Shown: positions 35,959-45,131, counted from the stretch's first letter. The stretch: DNA of 64,000 nt from Candidatus Woesearchaeota archaeon (GCA_016938695.1 JAFGUC010000024.1:1-64000); one strand, 5' to 3'. The notes: generated by a model from the letters alone, not told the origin. Translations and numbers: made by a program.

Positions 35959-38145
35959 TTAATAATAAATTGGTACCTCATCATACTCTGTTTTCTCTTT
36001 CAAAACCGCAGATGAAATCTCACTTAAGTCACTTAAATCATTAGCCATGATGTTTGTATTTGATAAAGTATACAAAGTATTGCCAATGTAAAGTGCTCTG
36101 TTTATGCTACCTTCAGAGTAATAGTACCAACCACTTTTTTCCATTGTGTCGTCTTCAATATGTGTTATTCTTCCTAATAATTCAAAACCATCTAAGTTTA
36201 TTTTGTATACATATGCACCTTGGAAAGTGTAATCTCCATATGCCCATTTCAACTCATCTTCAGTTTTGTATTTTTTAGTATCTATTTCGGCAACACGTAC
36301 TGGAATTACAAGTAATTCTTTTTCACGATCAAACAAAAATGCTCTGTGGTCGTACAATGCATCTGAATCTGTTCCACGATCTCCAATTTCAACCTTTGAC
36401 ATTTCAATTGGATGTTCAACATCAGTTACATCGAATAAAGACATTTTTAATCCTTCTAAATAAAATCTGTCTGTTTCTTTGTCAGCTTCTGTTTCTTTTC
36501 CAATTCCAATGATGTGATTTTCATCAAATGGATGTAAGTAATTGGAGTATCCTGGAATTTTTAATTTACCCAAGATTTTTGGTGCAGTTGCATCACTTAA
36601 ATCAATAACAAATAATGGATCAACATTTTGGAATGTTACCATATATGCTCGTTCACCCATGAATCTAACTGAGTAAATTCTTTCTTTAGGAGCAATATCT
36701 TCAATTGAACCAACTTTTTTCATATCTGAGTCAAAAATGAAAATGTGGTTTACTGAAGGATTATTGTCATCCCAAGAATTTCCAGTAGTTGTTGCAATTC
36801 TAAAGTTTCCATCATATTCATCCATTGAAAATTGATTTAATACATATCCTTTAACTTCTGCTTTACCAACAAATTCAATATCTTTTCCATCAATTAAAAT
36901 TTTGTTAATTATAGTCTTCTCTCTTTCTTTCTGGACTTCTCTACTTATCTTTTCAGAAGCATCTGACATTTCTTTTTCTAAAGAACTTCTTTCATCTGCG
37001 CTTAAAGAGTATACGTATTTTTCAATAACATATTGAATTTCAGTCATTTTAGTTGATTCTCTTAAGTCATAGTCTTGTATTTTTTCAATTTCAGAAACTA
37101 CATCTGCAGGAAGTTTTTTCATCATAACTTCTTCGATGATTCTTTTCTGTTCAACATAGTAAGGTATATACTTTTGGTTAGTTAAGTAGATACTATTTTC
37201 TGAAACAAAAATATTTTGGCTGTAACCTTTTACAATTGATTCTTGTGTAAAACTGTTATCAGTTAAATCAACTGCTAAAATAATTGATAGTTGATAAGAG
37301 TCATCAGGCATGTCAAAATATCTAATTGAATCAGCTTCAATTCTTACAGAACCACCAGTGTAATAAATAACTGGAGGAACAAATGGTGAATAAAATCCTT
37401 GATTAAAAATAATATAAACATTATCTCCAATCATTCTTGAGCTAAAGTATCCACCATCTAAAGTAATGTCTTCTTCTACTTCAGGGTCTTCTTTATCGCT
37501 GATATCAAATATTTTTACAAAACTGTTACTGCTGTATCTTGGGTAAGGCATAATACTAGATATTGCAGCCATTTTTTCATCAACTACATCATCAGTTTCA
37601 ATTGGTGTGCTTTGCCATCCGATTACAACAAGTTTATCGCCGTTTACAAAAATTTCACTAGGATACATTCCTTCATTCGAAATTTCAGAAACAACTTTAG
37701 TTCCGTCAGCTTCAATAATATAGATAATATTATTAGCGACATAATAAATGTATTCGCCATCAGTTTTTACAATATCTGCTTCATCAACACCTTCAACCTG
37801 AACGTTCGTTTCAGAATAGTCTGAATTAGGTGCATAAACCGCAACCGCAGAACCAGATGCAGAATCAACATCCATTGCTATTGCAGATTCAGAAACTGCC
37901 ATAGATTTAGTAGAGGAGTCTAATCTATAATATACTCCACCATAATAACTACTTGATCCTGAATTTTGTTCCATAAATTCTTCAATATCATCAATTGATT
38001 TGAATGTCTTTAGTTCTCCATTTCCAGAAAAACTAACAGTATTAGTATTTGTATTTTTAATTTCAGAAATATCAATTACTGAACATCCTGATAATACCAT
38101 ACTAAATACAATTAATAATGCGATAATTACATTTGCATGTTTCAT
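35959..38145 (-). CDS. Secreted lipoprotein with Beta_propel (PF09826-like) domain
   Basis: 728 residues. A signal sequence ends in V-L-S-G-C at C21, a lipobox for lipid anchoring. The signature Y-S-E-T-N-V-Q-V-E-G-V-D-E-A-D-I-V-K-T-D-G and the following blades mark the beta-propeller family of archaeal and bacterial exported proteins. A charged helical insertion (about residues 330-410, with E-K-E-M-S-D-A-S-E-K) interrupts the propeller. The start overlaps the stop of the membrane-anchored ArsR-type gene by four bases, so the two are one operon. Ligand unknown. Confidence 0.85.
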   Translation of the reverse strand: MKHANVIIALLIVFSMVLSGCSVIDISEIKNTNTNTVSFSGNGELKTFKSIDDIEEFMEQNSGSSSYYGGVYYRLDSSTKSMAVSESAIAMDVDSASGSAVAVYAPNSDYSETNVQVEGVDEADIVKTDGEYIYYVANNIIYIIEADGTKVVSEISNEGMYPSEIFVNGDKLVVIGWQSTPIETDDVVDEKMAAISSIMPYPRYSSNSFVKIFDISDKEDPEVEEDITLDGGYFSSRMIGDNVYIIFNQGFYSPFVPPVIYYTGGSVRIEADSIRYFDMPDDSYQLSIILAVDLTDNSFTQESIVKGYSQNIFVSENSIYLTNQKYIPYYVEQKRIIEEVMMKKLPADVVSEIEKIQDYDLRESTKMTEIQYVIEKYVYSLSADERSSLEKEMSDASEKISREVQKEREKTIINKILIDGKDIEFVGKAEVKGYVLNQFSMDEYDGNFRIATTTGNSWDDNNPSVNHIFIFDSDMKKVGSIEDIAPKERIYSVRFMGERAYMVTFQNVDPLFVIDLSDATAPKILGKLKIPGYSNYLHPFDENHIIGIGKETEADKETDRFYLEGLKMSLFDVTDVEHPIEMSKVEIGDRGTDSDALYDHRAFLFDREKELLVIPVRVAEIDTKKYKTEDELKWAYGDYTFQGAYVYKINLDGFELLGRITHIEDDTMEKSGWYYYSEGSINRALYIGNTLYTLSNTNIMANDLSDLSEISSAVLKEKTEYDEVPIYY

Positions 38146-38780
38146 TTTTTTAAACCTCGTTTAGTTTTAATTTTAGTTATGATAATGTCTGTTACAAAAT
38201 AAACTGAAACTGCAACAACAGCTCCAATTGCAAACCAAAGAACGGGACTAATTGTAAAACTTGCTTGTTCAACACCTGCACCAAAAGCAATTGGTGCAGC
38301 TTTAGCCATAATCATATCTGATGCAGTATCATCTGCTACAGCATAAAGCATTCTTTCTTGAGCTACATTTGTTCGCGAAAAAAAACCGTCATTAAATAAT
38401 TTCAAGAATCCTGTAACAATTCCAGTAACAAGAACAGTTGGAATTAATCGTTTTAATTTTTCTTTAAAGCTGTCACCTTCTGGAGTTGATGGTGAAATAA
38501 TGACCGTTTTGTTTGATACTTTGTAATGATCGACAACTTTACCTTTTTCACTATAGTGAAATTCATCAACTTGTACTAAATTGACTTCTTTTAACAATTT
38601 TAGACTATAATGTATTGTTGAAATTGGAACATCTAACTTTTTAGCAATTTCAGATTCCGTTGCTTCTTTTGTTGCAAGAAAATCAAGAATCTTTCTAGAA
38701 GTAGTATTAGTAATTACTTGTGCAAGTTTTTTTGCTTTGTCTTCTTTAAGACTTACCAAAATAAATGATTCATCTGCCAT
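38142..38780 (-). CDS. Membrane-anchored ArsR-type winged-helix regulator
   Basis: 212 residues. The N-terminal wHTH (S-R-K-I-L-D-F-L, E-S-E-I-A-K-K-L, P-I-S-T-I-H-Y-S-L-K-L-L) belongs to the ArsR/archaeal HTH_20 type and is followed by the wing (H-Y-S-E-K-G-K-V-V-D-H-Y). Two TM helices, near residues 108-125 and 177-200, tie it to the membrane. An external loop between them could sense something outside. Directly coupled to the beta-propeller lipoprotein, suggesting a one-component membrane sensor with an external partner. Confidence 0.8.
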   Translation of the reverse strand: MADESFILVSLKEDKAKKLAQVITNTTSRKILDFLATKEATESEIAKKLDVPISTIHYSLKLLKEVNLVQVDEFHYSEKGKVVDHYKVSNKTVIISPSTPEGDSFKEKLKRLIPTVLVTGIVTGFLKLFNDGFFSRTNVAQERMLYAVADDTASDMIMAKAAPIAFGAGVEQASFTISPVLWFAIGAVVAVSVYFVTDIIITKIKTKRGLKK

Positions 38781-38828
38781 AATAGTATAATTATTTCGCG
38801 TTAATATATACTTTTTTATAACTTCAAT

Positions 38829-40124
38829 TCAATTTAAAGCTATTTTTAGGTCACTTGTAAGTGGTTTCACGACCTTAAAGAAATCAGAAAGATCATTTAA
38901 TCTGCTATTTTGATATTGTTTAAGTATATTTTCCTTGTTTTCAAGATAGTTAATTGCTCTTTTTTCTTCATCATCTGAAAAATTGATGCTTTCTGATTTT
39001 AATTCATCAATTCTTAATTGATATTTAGTTAATAGATGAATTTCTTCTTGCATAGCACGAGCAACATGATACATTGTAGAAATGTACGTATCTAGTAAAT
39101 CATAATATTCTTTAACTTTAAATGAAGAATTTCTATTAACAAAACTAGCAATATGGCTATTTTCTTTTAACTTATACAATAATCCACCAAATCCTAAAAA
39201 ACCATTTGGTTCGTCTGTTAATTCTCGAATTAAAGTCATATTAAAAGTTCCTGTTTGTTCATACTGATTTTTTATTCTAATAAAACAGTCTTCAGATTGT
39301 TCTAAATCTTGTAAGACTCTTTTTGAATAAAAATTCTTATTAAGAAAATACGGATTTGAATCGTCTAATCTCATCTCAATTTTTGGTGAATTATGTCTTC
39401 TTGGAAAAATAAATTCTTCAGTCATACTTTGACTATGTGTTAATATTCTATATTCTCTTGATTTTTTGTTTAATTCGAAAACAGATCCATAATATTTTTG
39501 AATAAGTTTATTAAAGAAATCTTCTCCAAAAGAATCGATAATGACACCACTTCTTTCACTAATCAAATTATACATTGCCGGAGAATCTTTAAATTGTCCA
39601 ATAAGTCTATTTACTAGTGATTTGTTCTCTTCAAATAATTCAGATATCTGGGAAACGTGTTCACGTAAATCAGTTTTTGAAATAACATTTCTCTTTTTGA
39701 TAAACTCCAGAACTTTTTTCTCAATATCTGATAAATCATCATAATTGCAACAGAATTCATCAACTTTTTTTTCATTTCGAACAATGTTGTACGCTTCTTC
39801 TTTTGCAATCCTAGCAACATGAAACAACCATGATACTTCTGCATCAACAATATCAACAATTAAATGTGTTTTATCAAAATCATCAGAAAATGAACTTTTA
39901 TTACGTTCAATCATATCTTTTAACTGATGTGCTGTTTTTTTTGCTGAAAACAAAATTCCATATGAATCCCAAAAAGATTTTGGTTCACCACAAAGCAACT
40001 CAACATCATCAAAATTAAAATCATGATTTTTAGGGAAAGTAGTCTTAAACAATTGTTGAGCATTAGCTATGTCTAACACAACTTTACTTGCAGTATATAC
40101 AATATTTTCTAATCCATTTTTCAT
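38829..40124 (-). CDS. Conserved-looking helical protein of unknown function
   Basis: 431 residues, no signal or TM. Mostly helical. A segment near residues 130-190 (S-D-I-E-K-K-V-L-E-F-I-K, S-K-T-D-L-R-E-H-V) looks like a winged helix. Two distant segments are alike: W-L-F-H-V-A-R-I-A-K-E-E-A and T-M-Y-H-V-A-R-A-M-Q-E-E-I, each followed by a K/D-E-F/L helix, which suggests an internal repeat of a helical unit. I recognise no family. Divergent from the membrane protein at 40220. Confidence 0.55.
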   Translation of the reverse strand: MKNGLENIVYTASKVVLDIANAQQLFKTTFPKNHDFNFDDVELLCGEPKSFWDSYGILFSAKKTAHQLKDMIERNKSSFSDDFDKTHLIVDIVDAEVSWLFHVARIAKEEAYNIVRNEKKVDEFCCNYDDLSDIEKKVLEFIKKRNVISKTDLREHVSQISELFEENKSLVNRLIGQFKDSPAMYNLISERSGVIIDSFGEDFFNKLIQKYYGSVFELNKKSREYRILTHSQSMTEEFIFPRRHNSPKIEMRLDDSNPYFLNKNFYSKRVLQDLEQSEDCFIRIKNQYEQTGTFNMTLIRELTDEPNGFLGFGGLLYKLKENSHIASFVNRNSSFKVKEYYDLLDTYISTMYHVARAMQEEIHLLTKYQLRIDELKSESINFSDDEEKRAINYLENKENILKQYQNSRLNDLSDFFKVVKPLTSDLKIALN

Positions 40125-40219
40125 TTGTATCTCAAAAAGTCTTACTTTTGTTTAAAATAGTTTGCATTTTAGAAAGTTTTTTATACGATTTTTAATAACT
40201 TTTTAAATGAGGTGATTTA

Positions 40220-41155
40220 ATGTCTGAATTTACTACAAAACCATCCGTTCCAAAACGAATAGGTATGTGGGTTTTGTTTTCCTTAGTTGGATTATCTTTA
40301 TTTGCAATTATCTACAATTTTTCCGTTGATACTGCTCCTAAATCAATTTTAGAGAATGTTGTCACAAAAACATATGATTACGCTTCACCGGAATCAGTTG
40401 ATTCGATGTTTACTGGTATTAAAAGTACTTGTGAATCTTTAACATCTCAATTAAATAAATTCGGTATAAATTTTAGTAGAGATGAAGAAACAGTACGTAA
40501 AGACGCACAAAAAGCTGGCTTAAATCAAGAAGATCTAAACTACTTCATTAGTTTGTATGAACTTTGTGAAAAAACAGATGAATCTTCAAAAGAATTTATA
40601 TTAAGTGCAAGTAATAATTTAATATTTGATAAATTAAATTTAACAGACGATACCCAGATGAGTGATTTAGTCGAGAATGCAGCTAATACTTTACCAGTAA
40701 GTTCAGGTAAAACATTGCAAAAAATAATTCCTATTATAAATATTTTTTCATCAACAGGAAAACTATTCGCATTACTACTAATATGTCTGATTATCGGAGT
40801 CATTCTTTGCATTAATTACATGGAATACTTCTTAACAAAATTAGCAAATACAATAATTGGTGTTGGTACAGGTTTAGTACTTCCATTCGTTGGAGTAAAA
40901 TTATATTTATTGTCAAATCCAATAGACACATCGTTTTTGTATGAAGCAATATCAAAAGCATTCACAAGCAATCTAGTATTTAATTTTAGTTCAATTATCT
41001 CAAAGATACAGACAGCAATAATAGGAATAATGCTAGAAATATTGTATCCTCTAAGACTGTTAGCAATTGGAGTAATAGTAATTGCTTTGGGAGTAGGAAT
41101 TCTTATTTTGATAAAATCCCTATCAAAAAAAGGTGTTTTTAACTCAGACGCTTAG
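40220..41155 (+). CDS. Membrane protein of unknown function
   Basis: 311 residues. One TM helix near 13-31, a soluble helical region of about 140 residues with two cysteines (S-T-C-E-S, Y-E-L-C-E), and then four TM helices in the second half. A clear GAGGTGAT Shine-Dalgarno site lies just before the ATG, and TATA-like tttttatacg about 45 bases upstream. The 3' end overlaps the helicase gene by four bases, convergent. No family recognised. Confidence 0.6.
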   Translation: MSEFTTKPSVPKRIGMWVLFSLVGLSLFAIIYNFSVDTAPKSILENVVTKTYDYASPESVDSMFTGIKSTCESLTSQLNKFGINFSRDEETVRKDAQKAGLNQEDLNYFISLYELCEKTDESSKEFILSASNNLIFDKLNLTDDTQMSDLVENAANTLPVSSGKTLQKIIPIINIFSSTGKLFALLLICLIIGVILCINYMEYFLTKLANTIIGVGTGLVLPFVGVKLYLLSNPIDTSFLYEAISKAFTSNLVFNFSSIISKIQTAIIGIMLEILYPLRLLAIGVIVIALGVGILILIKSLSKKGVFNSDA

Positions 41156-42753
41156 AAAAAATCATTAAGATTTTGATTTTTAATTTTTTTAATTTCTTTT
41201 GTTTCTTTTTTACCTTCTGGATTAATTAATTTAGTTGCTGTTTTTTCACCAAGTATTTTTTTTAGTTCATCAGAGTTTATTTTATTTACATCATCACTCG
41301 TTCTAAAACCATGTGCAAATAATCGTCTTGCTCTAACTCGTCCAATACCCTTAATTTTTAATAAACTTAGTAATTCTGCTTTTACTCCATTTTTAACTCT
41401 AATTCTAACTTTCTCTAAATCCGAAATAATATCTTTTTTCTCAATAATCTTTGCAATTTCAACCGCAGAATACAAAATCCAATCCGCATTATCTGTTTTG
41501 AACTTTATTTCTCCAGGTCTTATTTGGAATTTATCTAGAATTTGCTGTTCAGTTGATTCATTAATCCAATCAAGCAACATTAATGCAGTTTTGAACTGAT
41601 CAAAAAAATCATCATACTCATCTTCATATAATTCAGGTTCTTTTTGCACAAGATGCTCGCGAAGTTCAATTAATTTATCTTGAACATCATTCCAATCCTT
41701 ATTTTTAAGACGGATATATGGTCGCATTTCAAGAGTGCTACAAATCATCTGAACATATGAAATGTCATGAAGTTTATCATTTTGCTTTAATTCCTCCAGT
41801 TTAGAAATCATCTGAATTATTTGATTAGCAGTTAATGGATCAAGATATAATTGTGAAACTCTTGCACCTAATTTTGTAGGTTTATATGATTCATCAATAA
41901 TTTTGTCTGCGGATTTAAAATAGGAATCCGTTTTTTCAGAATTTTTTTCAGTTTCAATAAACTTTAACTCTTTTAATAAAAAAATCATTTTTTCAATAAT
42001 CATGTGCAAATAATCTGTATCATTGAACTGATGTGCCCAAAATGTTTTACCAAAAAAAGAAAAAATCTGTTTTTTAGTTTTAACAATTCCAGTAGAAATC
42101 AAACTTAACAAATAAGTTCTAAGAACTGGTTCAACAGCGAGCTTAGATTGAATGTCTTCAACTTCTCCGTCGATAAACAATGTCTTTATTTCTTCCTTTT
42201 GCTTTTCATTTGTAGCAATAATTATTGCTTCACCATAATCTTCCTTACCAGGTCTTCCCGCACGACCAGCCATTTGTTTGTATTCCATTACAGGAATGTA
42301 ACTCATTCCATAATTTCCATATCGTTTCAATGAGTTTAGTATTGTTCTAAATGCGGGTAAGTCCAAACCTGCAGCAAGAGTTGGAGTTGAACAAATAATT
42401 CTAATTTTATTTTCTCTAAAAGAATCTTCAATAAGTGATCTTTGTTCGCTTGTCAAACCAGAATGATGAAATGCAATTCCTTTTTTTATGCATTCAGATA
42501 GTCTTTTACATTGAGTGGTTGGATTTGATAACGCATGTAATATTTTTTCTGATAAATTTTCAAAATAAATTACTTCGTCGTCGGAATATTGATTTAATTT
42601 AACTGATTTAGAAATATCCATTGCTTGCTTTTCAGCACTAGCTTTGCTCGCAACAAAGACAATTGCTTGCTTTTTTTTCTTCAAAGTATCGATCGCAATG
42701 TTTATTGTTGAAGATTTTGTTAAACTTTCAACAATTAATTTATTTTTTGGCAT
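41152..42753 (-). CDS. Hel308/Ski2-like helicase lacking the first RecA domain
   Basis: 533 residues from ATG 42753 (a TTG 15 bases earlier is less likely). The protein starts directly in RecA domain 2: A-I-V-F-V-A-S-K, G-I-A-F-H-H-S-G-L (motif IV region), S-T-P-T-L-A-A-G-L-D-L-P (motif V) and Q-M-A-G-R-A-G-R-P-G (motif VI). A winged helix, the ratchet domain and a C-terminal HhH (I-K-G-I-G-R-V-R-A-R-R-L) follow. Walker A and DExH motifs are absent, and no gene in the window encodes them. The tail N-Q-N-L-N-D-F-F resembles a PCNA-binding peptide. It has its own AT-rich promoter, so this is not a simple truncation at a contig edge; probably a split or degenerate Hel308. Confidence 0.85.
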   Translation of the reverse strand: MPKNKLIVESLTKSSTINIAIDTLKKKKQAIVFVASKASAEKQAMDISKSVKLNQYSDDEVIYFENLSEKILHALSNPTTQCKRLSECIKKGIAFHHSGLTSEQRSLIEDSFRENKIRIICSTPTLAAGLDLPAFRTILNSLKRYGNYGMSYIPVMEYKQMAGRAGRPGKEDYGEAIIIATNEKQKEEIKTLFIDGEVEDIQSKLAVEPVLRTYLLSLISTGIVKTKKQIFSFFGKTFWAHQFNDTDYLHMIIEKMIFLLKELKFIETEKNSEKTDSYFKSADKIIDESYKPTKLGARVSQLYLDPLTANQIIQMISKLEELKQNDKLHDISYVQMICSTLEMRPYIRLKNKDWNDVQDKLIELREHLVQKEPELYEDEYDDFFDQFKTALMLLDWINESTEQQILDKFQIRPGEIKFKTDNADWILYSAVEIAKIIEKKDIISDLEKVRIRVKNGVKAELLSLLKIKGIGRVRARRLFAHGFRTSDDVNKINSDELKKILGEKTATKLINPEGKKETKEIKKIKNQNLNDFF

Positions 42754-42829
42754 ATTTGTAACACTCAACGTTTACTAATTAAATTATTTACGTTTTATTG
42801 CAATAAATTATCAAAAGTTTTTTAAAGGA

Positions 42830-42850
42830 TAAGTATTTATATATGATTTA
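42830..42850 (+). promoter_or_regulatory. TATA region of the lysine-rich protein gene
   Basis: tatttatatatgatttaaaa precedes the GAGGTG Shine-Dalgarno site (42870-42875), eight bases before ATG 42884. A strong promoter/SD pair suggests high expression. Confidence 0.45.
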
Positions 42851-42883
42851 AAAATATTAAATATTTTTTGAGGTGGATTGAGA

Positions 42884-43138
42884 ATGCCTGCTAAAAAAGT
42901 AGTTGTAAAAAAAGTTGCTGCTAAAAAACCAGTAGCAAAGAAAGCTGTTGCAAAAAAAGCTCCAGCAAAAAAGACTGTTGCAAAAAAAGTTGTTGCTAAA
43001 AAACCAGTAGCAAAAAAAGCTGTTGCTAAAAAACCAGCTGCTAAAAAGAAAGTTGTTGCAAAAAAGGCTCCAGCAAAGAAAAAAGTAGTTGCAAAAAAAG
43101 CTCCAGCAAAGAAAAAAGCTCCAGCAAAAAAGAAATAA
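42884..43138 (+). CDS. Lysine/alanine-rich histone H1-like protein
   Basis: 84 residues from ATG 42884 (the SD supports this over a TTG six bases earlier). The whole protein is tandem K-K-x-x-A-K-K and A-K-K-P/A-V-A-K-K units with no acidic residue, like the C-terminal tail of histone H1, AlgP or chlamydial HC2. It would be disordered and bind DNA or RNA by charge. It stands between a helicase and a J-domain gene. The nucleoid role is inferred from composition. Confidence 0.75.
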   Translation: MPAKKVVVKKVAAKKPVAKKAVAKKAPAKKTVAKKVVAKKPVAKKAVAKKPAAKKKVVAKKAPAKKKVVAKKAPAKKKAPAKKK

Positions 43139-43227
43139 ATTTTTTTTAAATCTTTTTTCTGGATTGTTTAATTTTTTAGGGTGGCAACTAAAGAATTTCT
43201 ATTTGATTGGTTTTTACATCTTAAAAT

Positions 43228-43704
43228 ATGGAAAGCCCCACAATTTATCCATCAAAGACTTCTAATTTATACGAAAGATTGGGATTAAATTCTAATGCAA
43301 CGCTTGACGAGATAAAAAATGCCTACAGAAAATCAGCATTACTCTGGCATCCAGATAAACGTGAAGACAAACTAGAAGCGCAGGTGGAGTTTATTGCAAT
43401 CTCAGAAAGTTATGAAATTCTTTCAGATGAATTCTCAAGAAATCAATATGATTTAGAGCATCGAGTAAAAGACGCACCAAAAACAGAGTCAGACACAGAG
43501 CGAAGTGAAAGAATAAAAAAACGATACGAATTCTATAAGAATATGTTTGATGCAATGGAAGAAAAATTCCCGACATTAAGTGGGTTAAACAAATACTTTG
43601 GTTTAGCTGCGATTATGGCCGAAAGTTTTCCTGGAATGGACGATTTATTTAGAAGTTATAAGAAACCTGAAAGTAAAGAAGACAAAAAGGAACTTGAAGA
43701 ATAA
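43228..43704 (+). CDS. J-domain protein
   Basis: 158 residues. A J domain near the N-terminus has Y-E-R-L-G-L, A-Y-R-K-S-A-L-L-W and the invariant H-P-D at residues 41-43, followed by Y-E-I-L-S-D-E. There are no Gly/Phe, zinc or DnaJ C-terminal domains, so it is a small Hsp70 co-chaperone with its own client part (helical C-terminus). It ends four bases before the tRNA-Ser gene on the other strand. Confidence 0.85.
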   Translation: MESPTIYPSKTSNLYERLGLNSNATLDEIKNAYRKSALLWHPDKREDKLEAQVEFIAISESYEILSDEFSRNQYDLEHRVKDAPKTESDTERSERIKKRYEFYKNMFDAMEEKFPTLSGLNKYFGLAAIMAESFPGMDDLFRSYKKPESKEDKKELEE

Positions 43705-43707
43705 AAA

Positions 43708-43852
43708 CGCCGCGGGGGGGATTTGAACCCCCGTGCCCCGAAGGACACCGGATCTTTGCGAGATCCCCATGTTGTTAGCCATAGTGCGGTAATCATAAAG
43801 ACTAAACCGTCCTTAGCAATCCGGCGCTATAGCCAGGCTAAGCGACCGCGGC
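43708..43852 (-). tRNA. tRNA-Ser (GCT) with intron
   Basis: Minus strand. Acceptor GCCGCGG/CCGCGGC with discriminator G (43708). Anticodon stem CCGGA/TCCGG holds loop TTGCTA before and A after an intron of about 60 bases (near 43754-43813) at the usual archaeal 37/38 position. A long variable arm GTCC-TTCG-GGGC marks it as Ser. The T arm is GGGGG-TTCAAAT-CCCCC. A T tract follows (43703-43707 on the minus strand). The intron is a predicted hairpin that needs the archaeal splicing endonuclease. Confidence 0.85.
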
Positions 43853-43943
43853 AAATATATATTATCAAGAAACGGTCTATTTAAAAGTTTTTCTATTAAA
43901 AAATAACACAAAACATATAAGGAAAATCCCAGATTTTAAGGTT

Positions 43944-45131
43944 ATGACTGATGTTTACGTAGTAAAGCAAGAGAATTACAATAAAGATGAAATAAAATTA
44001 AAGATTCTACAAGGATTAAAAGAAATAGACTTTGATTTAAACAAAGTAAAGAATAATGCAAAAATTCTAATAAAACCAAACATTCTATCACATCATCCAC
44101 CTGAAAAACATGTTACGACAAATCCTGTAATAGTTGATGCAGTTCTTGATATTTTAACAACCAATTATAAGAATAAACAATTTCAGATAATAATTGGTGA
44201 ATCAAGTGGCGTCCAATTAAGAGGCGGAACAAAAAAAGCATTTGAAACAAGCGGAATTAAAGAAGTAGCAGAAAAATACAAAGTAAAATGTCAAGATTTC
44301 GAGAGTTCTAAAAAAATAATTATAGACACCAAAGGTCTAAAAGATGAGTATCATAAAAAAACATTAGCATTTGCTGAAGAACTAATCAATGCTGATTTGA
44401 TAATAAATCTGTCCAAGATGAAAACTCACGTTATGATGGAGTATACTGGCGCAATAAAAAATCTTTTCGGTTTAATCGCAGGAAGTCAAAAAGCATTATT
44501 TCACGCAAAAGCTCCAACACAACAAAAATTCTCAGAAGTTTTAATAGATATTTACCAATATGCTAATACAAAAACAATGCTAAATATCATGGATGGAATT
44601 ATTGGTATGGAAGGTAATGGCCCAGCAAATGGAATACCTAAAAAAGCTAACTTACTAATAATGTCCGATGACGCTTTGGCATTAGATATTGTTGCAACAA
44701 ATATTATGGGTTTTGATAGCATAAAATTAGAATTTGTAAAAGAATGTTTAAGACGAAAAATGAATCCTTTTCCAATACAACAAAAAGGAATTCCAAAAAT
44801 AAGCATTCCATTCAAAAAAGCATTTAACATATATGGAAAAGCACCAACATTCATCTACAAAAAAGCAGCATCCTTATTAGTATTAAATCCAACAATCAAT
44901 CATGATAAATGTAAAAGATGTCAGGTCTGTTTAAAACACTGTCCAGTACATGCAATAACATTTGCAAACAACAAAATACATATTGATTATAACAAATGCA
45001 TTCATTGCTTCTGTTGTCATGAATTATGTCCTTACGATGCAATATCATTAGAAAGAAAAATAGATTTTATATCTAAGATTTTCAGAAAAAAAGAGGTGAA
45101 GAAAGTTGAATCTAAAAACAATACAAAATGA
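43944..45131 (+). CDS. DUF362 protein with C-terminal 2x[4Fe-4S] ferredoxin
   Basis: 395 residues. The N-terminal DUF362 domain shows I-L-I-K-P-N-I-L, T-N-P-V-I-V-D-A, I-I-G-E-S-S-G and S-K-M-K-T-H. The C-terminus has two four-cysteine clusters, C-K-R-C-Q-V-C-L-K-H-C-P and C-I-H-C-F-C-C-H-E-L-C-P, with adjacent A-I strands. Likely an electron-transfer protein; the reaction of DUF362 is unknown. Its end overlaps the pgk start by 26 bases, and pgk and elp3 follow in the same operon. Confidence 0.85.
   Translation: MTDVYVVKQENYNKDEIKLKILQGLKEIDFDLNKVKNNAKILIKPNILSHHPPEKHVTTNPVIVDAVLDILTTNYKNKQFQIIIGESSGVQLRGGTKKAFETSGIKEVAEKYKVKCQDFESSKKIIIDTKGLKDEYHKKTLAFAEELINADLIINLSKMKTHVMMEYTGAIKNLFGLIAGSQKALFHAKAPTQQKFSEVLIDIYQYANTKTMLNIMDGIIGMEGNGPANGIPKKANLLIMSDDALALDIVATNIMGFDSIKLEFVKECLRRKMNPFPIQQKGIPKISIPFKKAFNIYGKAPTFIYKKAASLLVLNPTINHDKCKRCQVCLKHCPVHAITFANNKIHIDYNKCIHCFCCHELCPYDAISLERKIDFISKIFRKKEVKKVESKNNTK

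Noticed and set aside
36054-36463. Two small plus-strand frames opposite the beta-propeller gene
   Set aside because: No SD, no domain, and antisense to well-kept propeller blades.
42884-43138. Lysine-codon repeats as a possible CRISPR array
   Set aside because: The units are in-frame KKxxAKK codons without unique spacers; the open frame with SD explains them.
42754-43708. A lost 5' half of the Hel308-like gene, by frameshift
   Set aside because: No Walker A or DExH coding sequence is present in any frame upstream; the space is filled by other genes.
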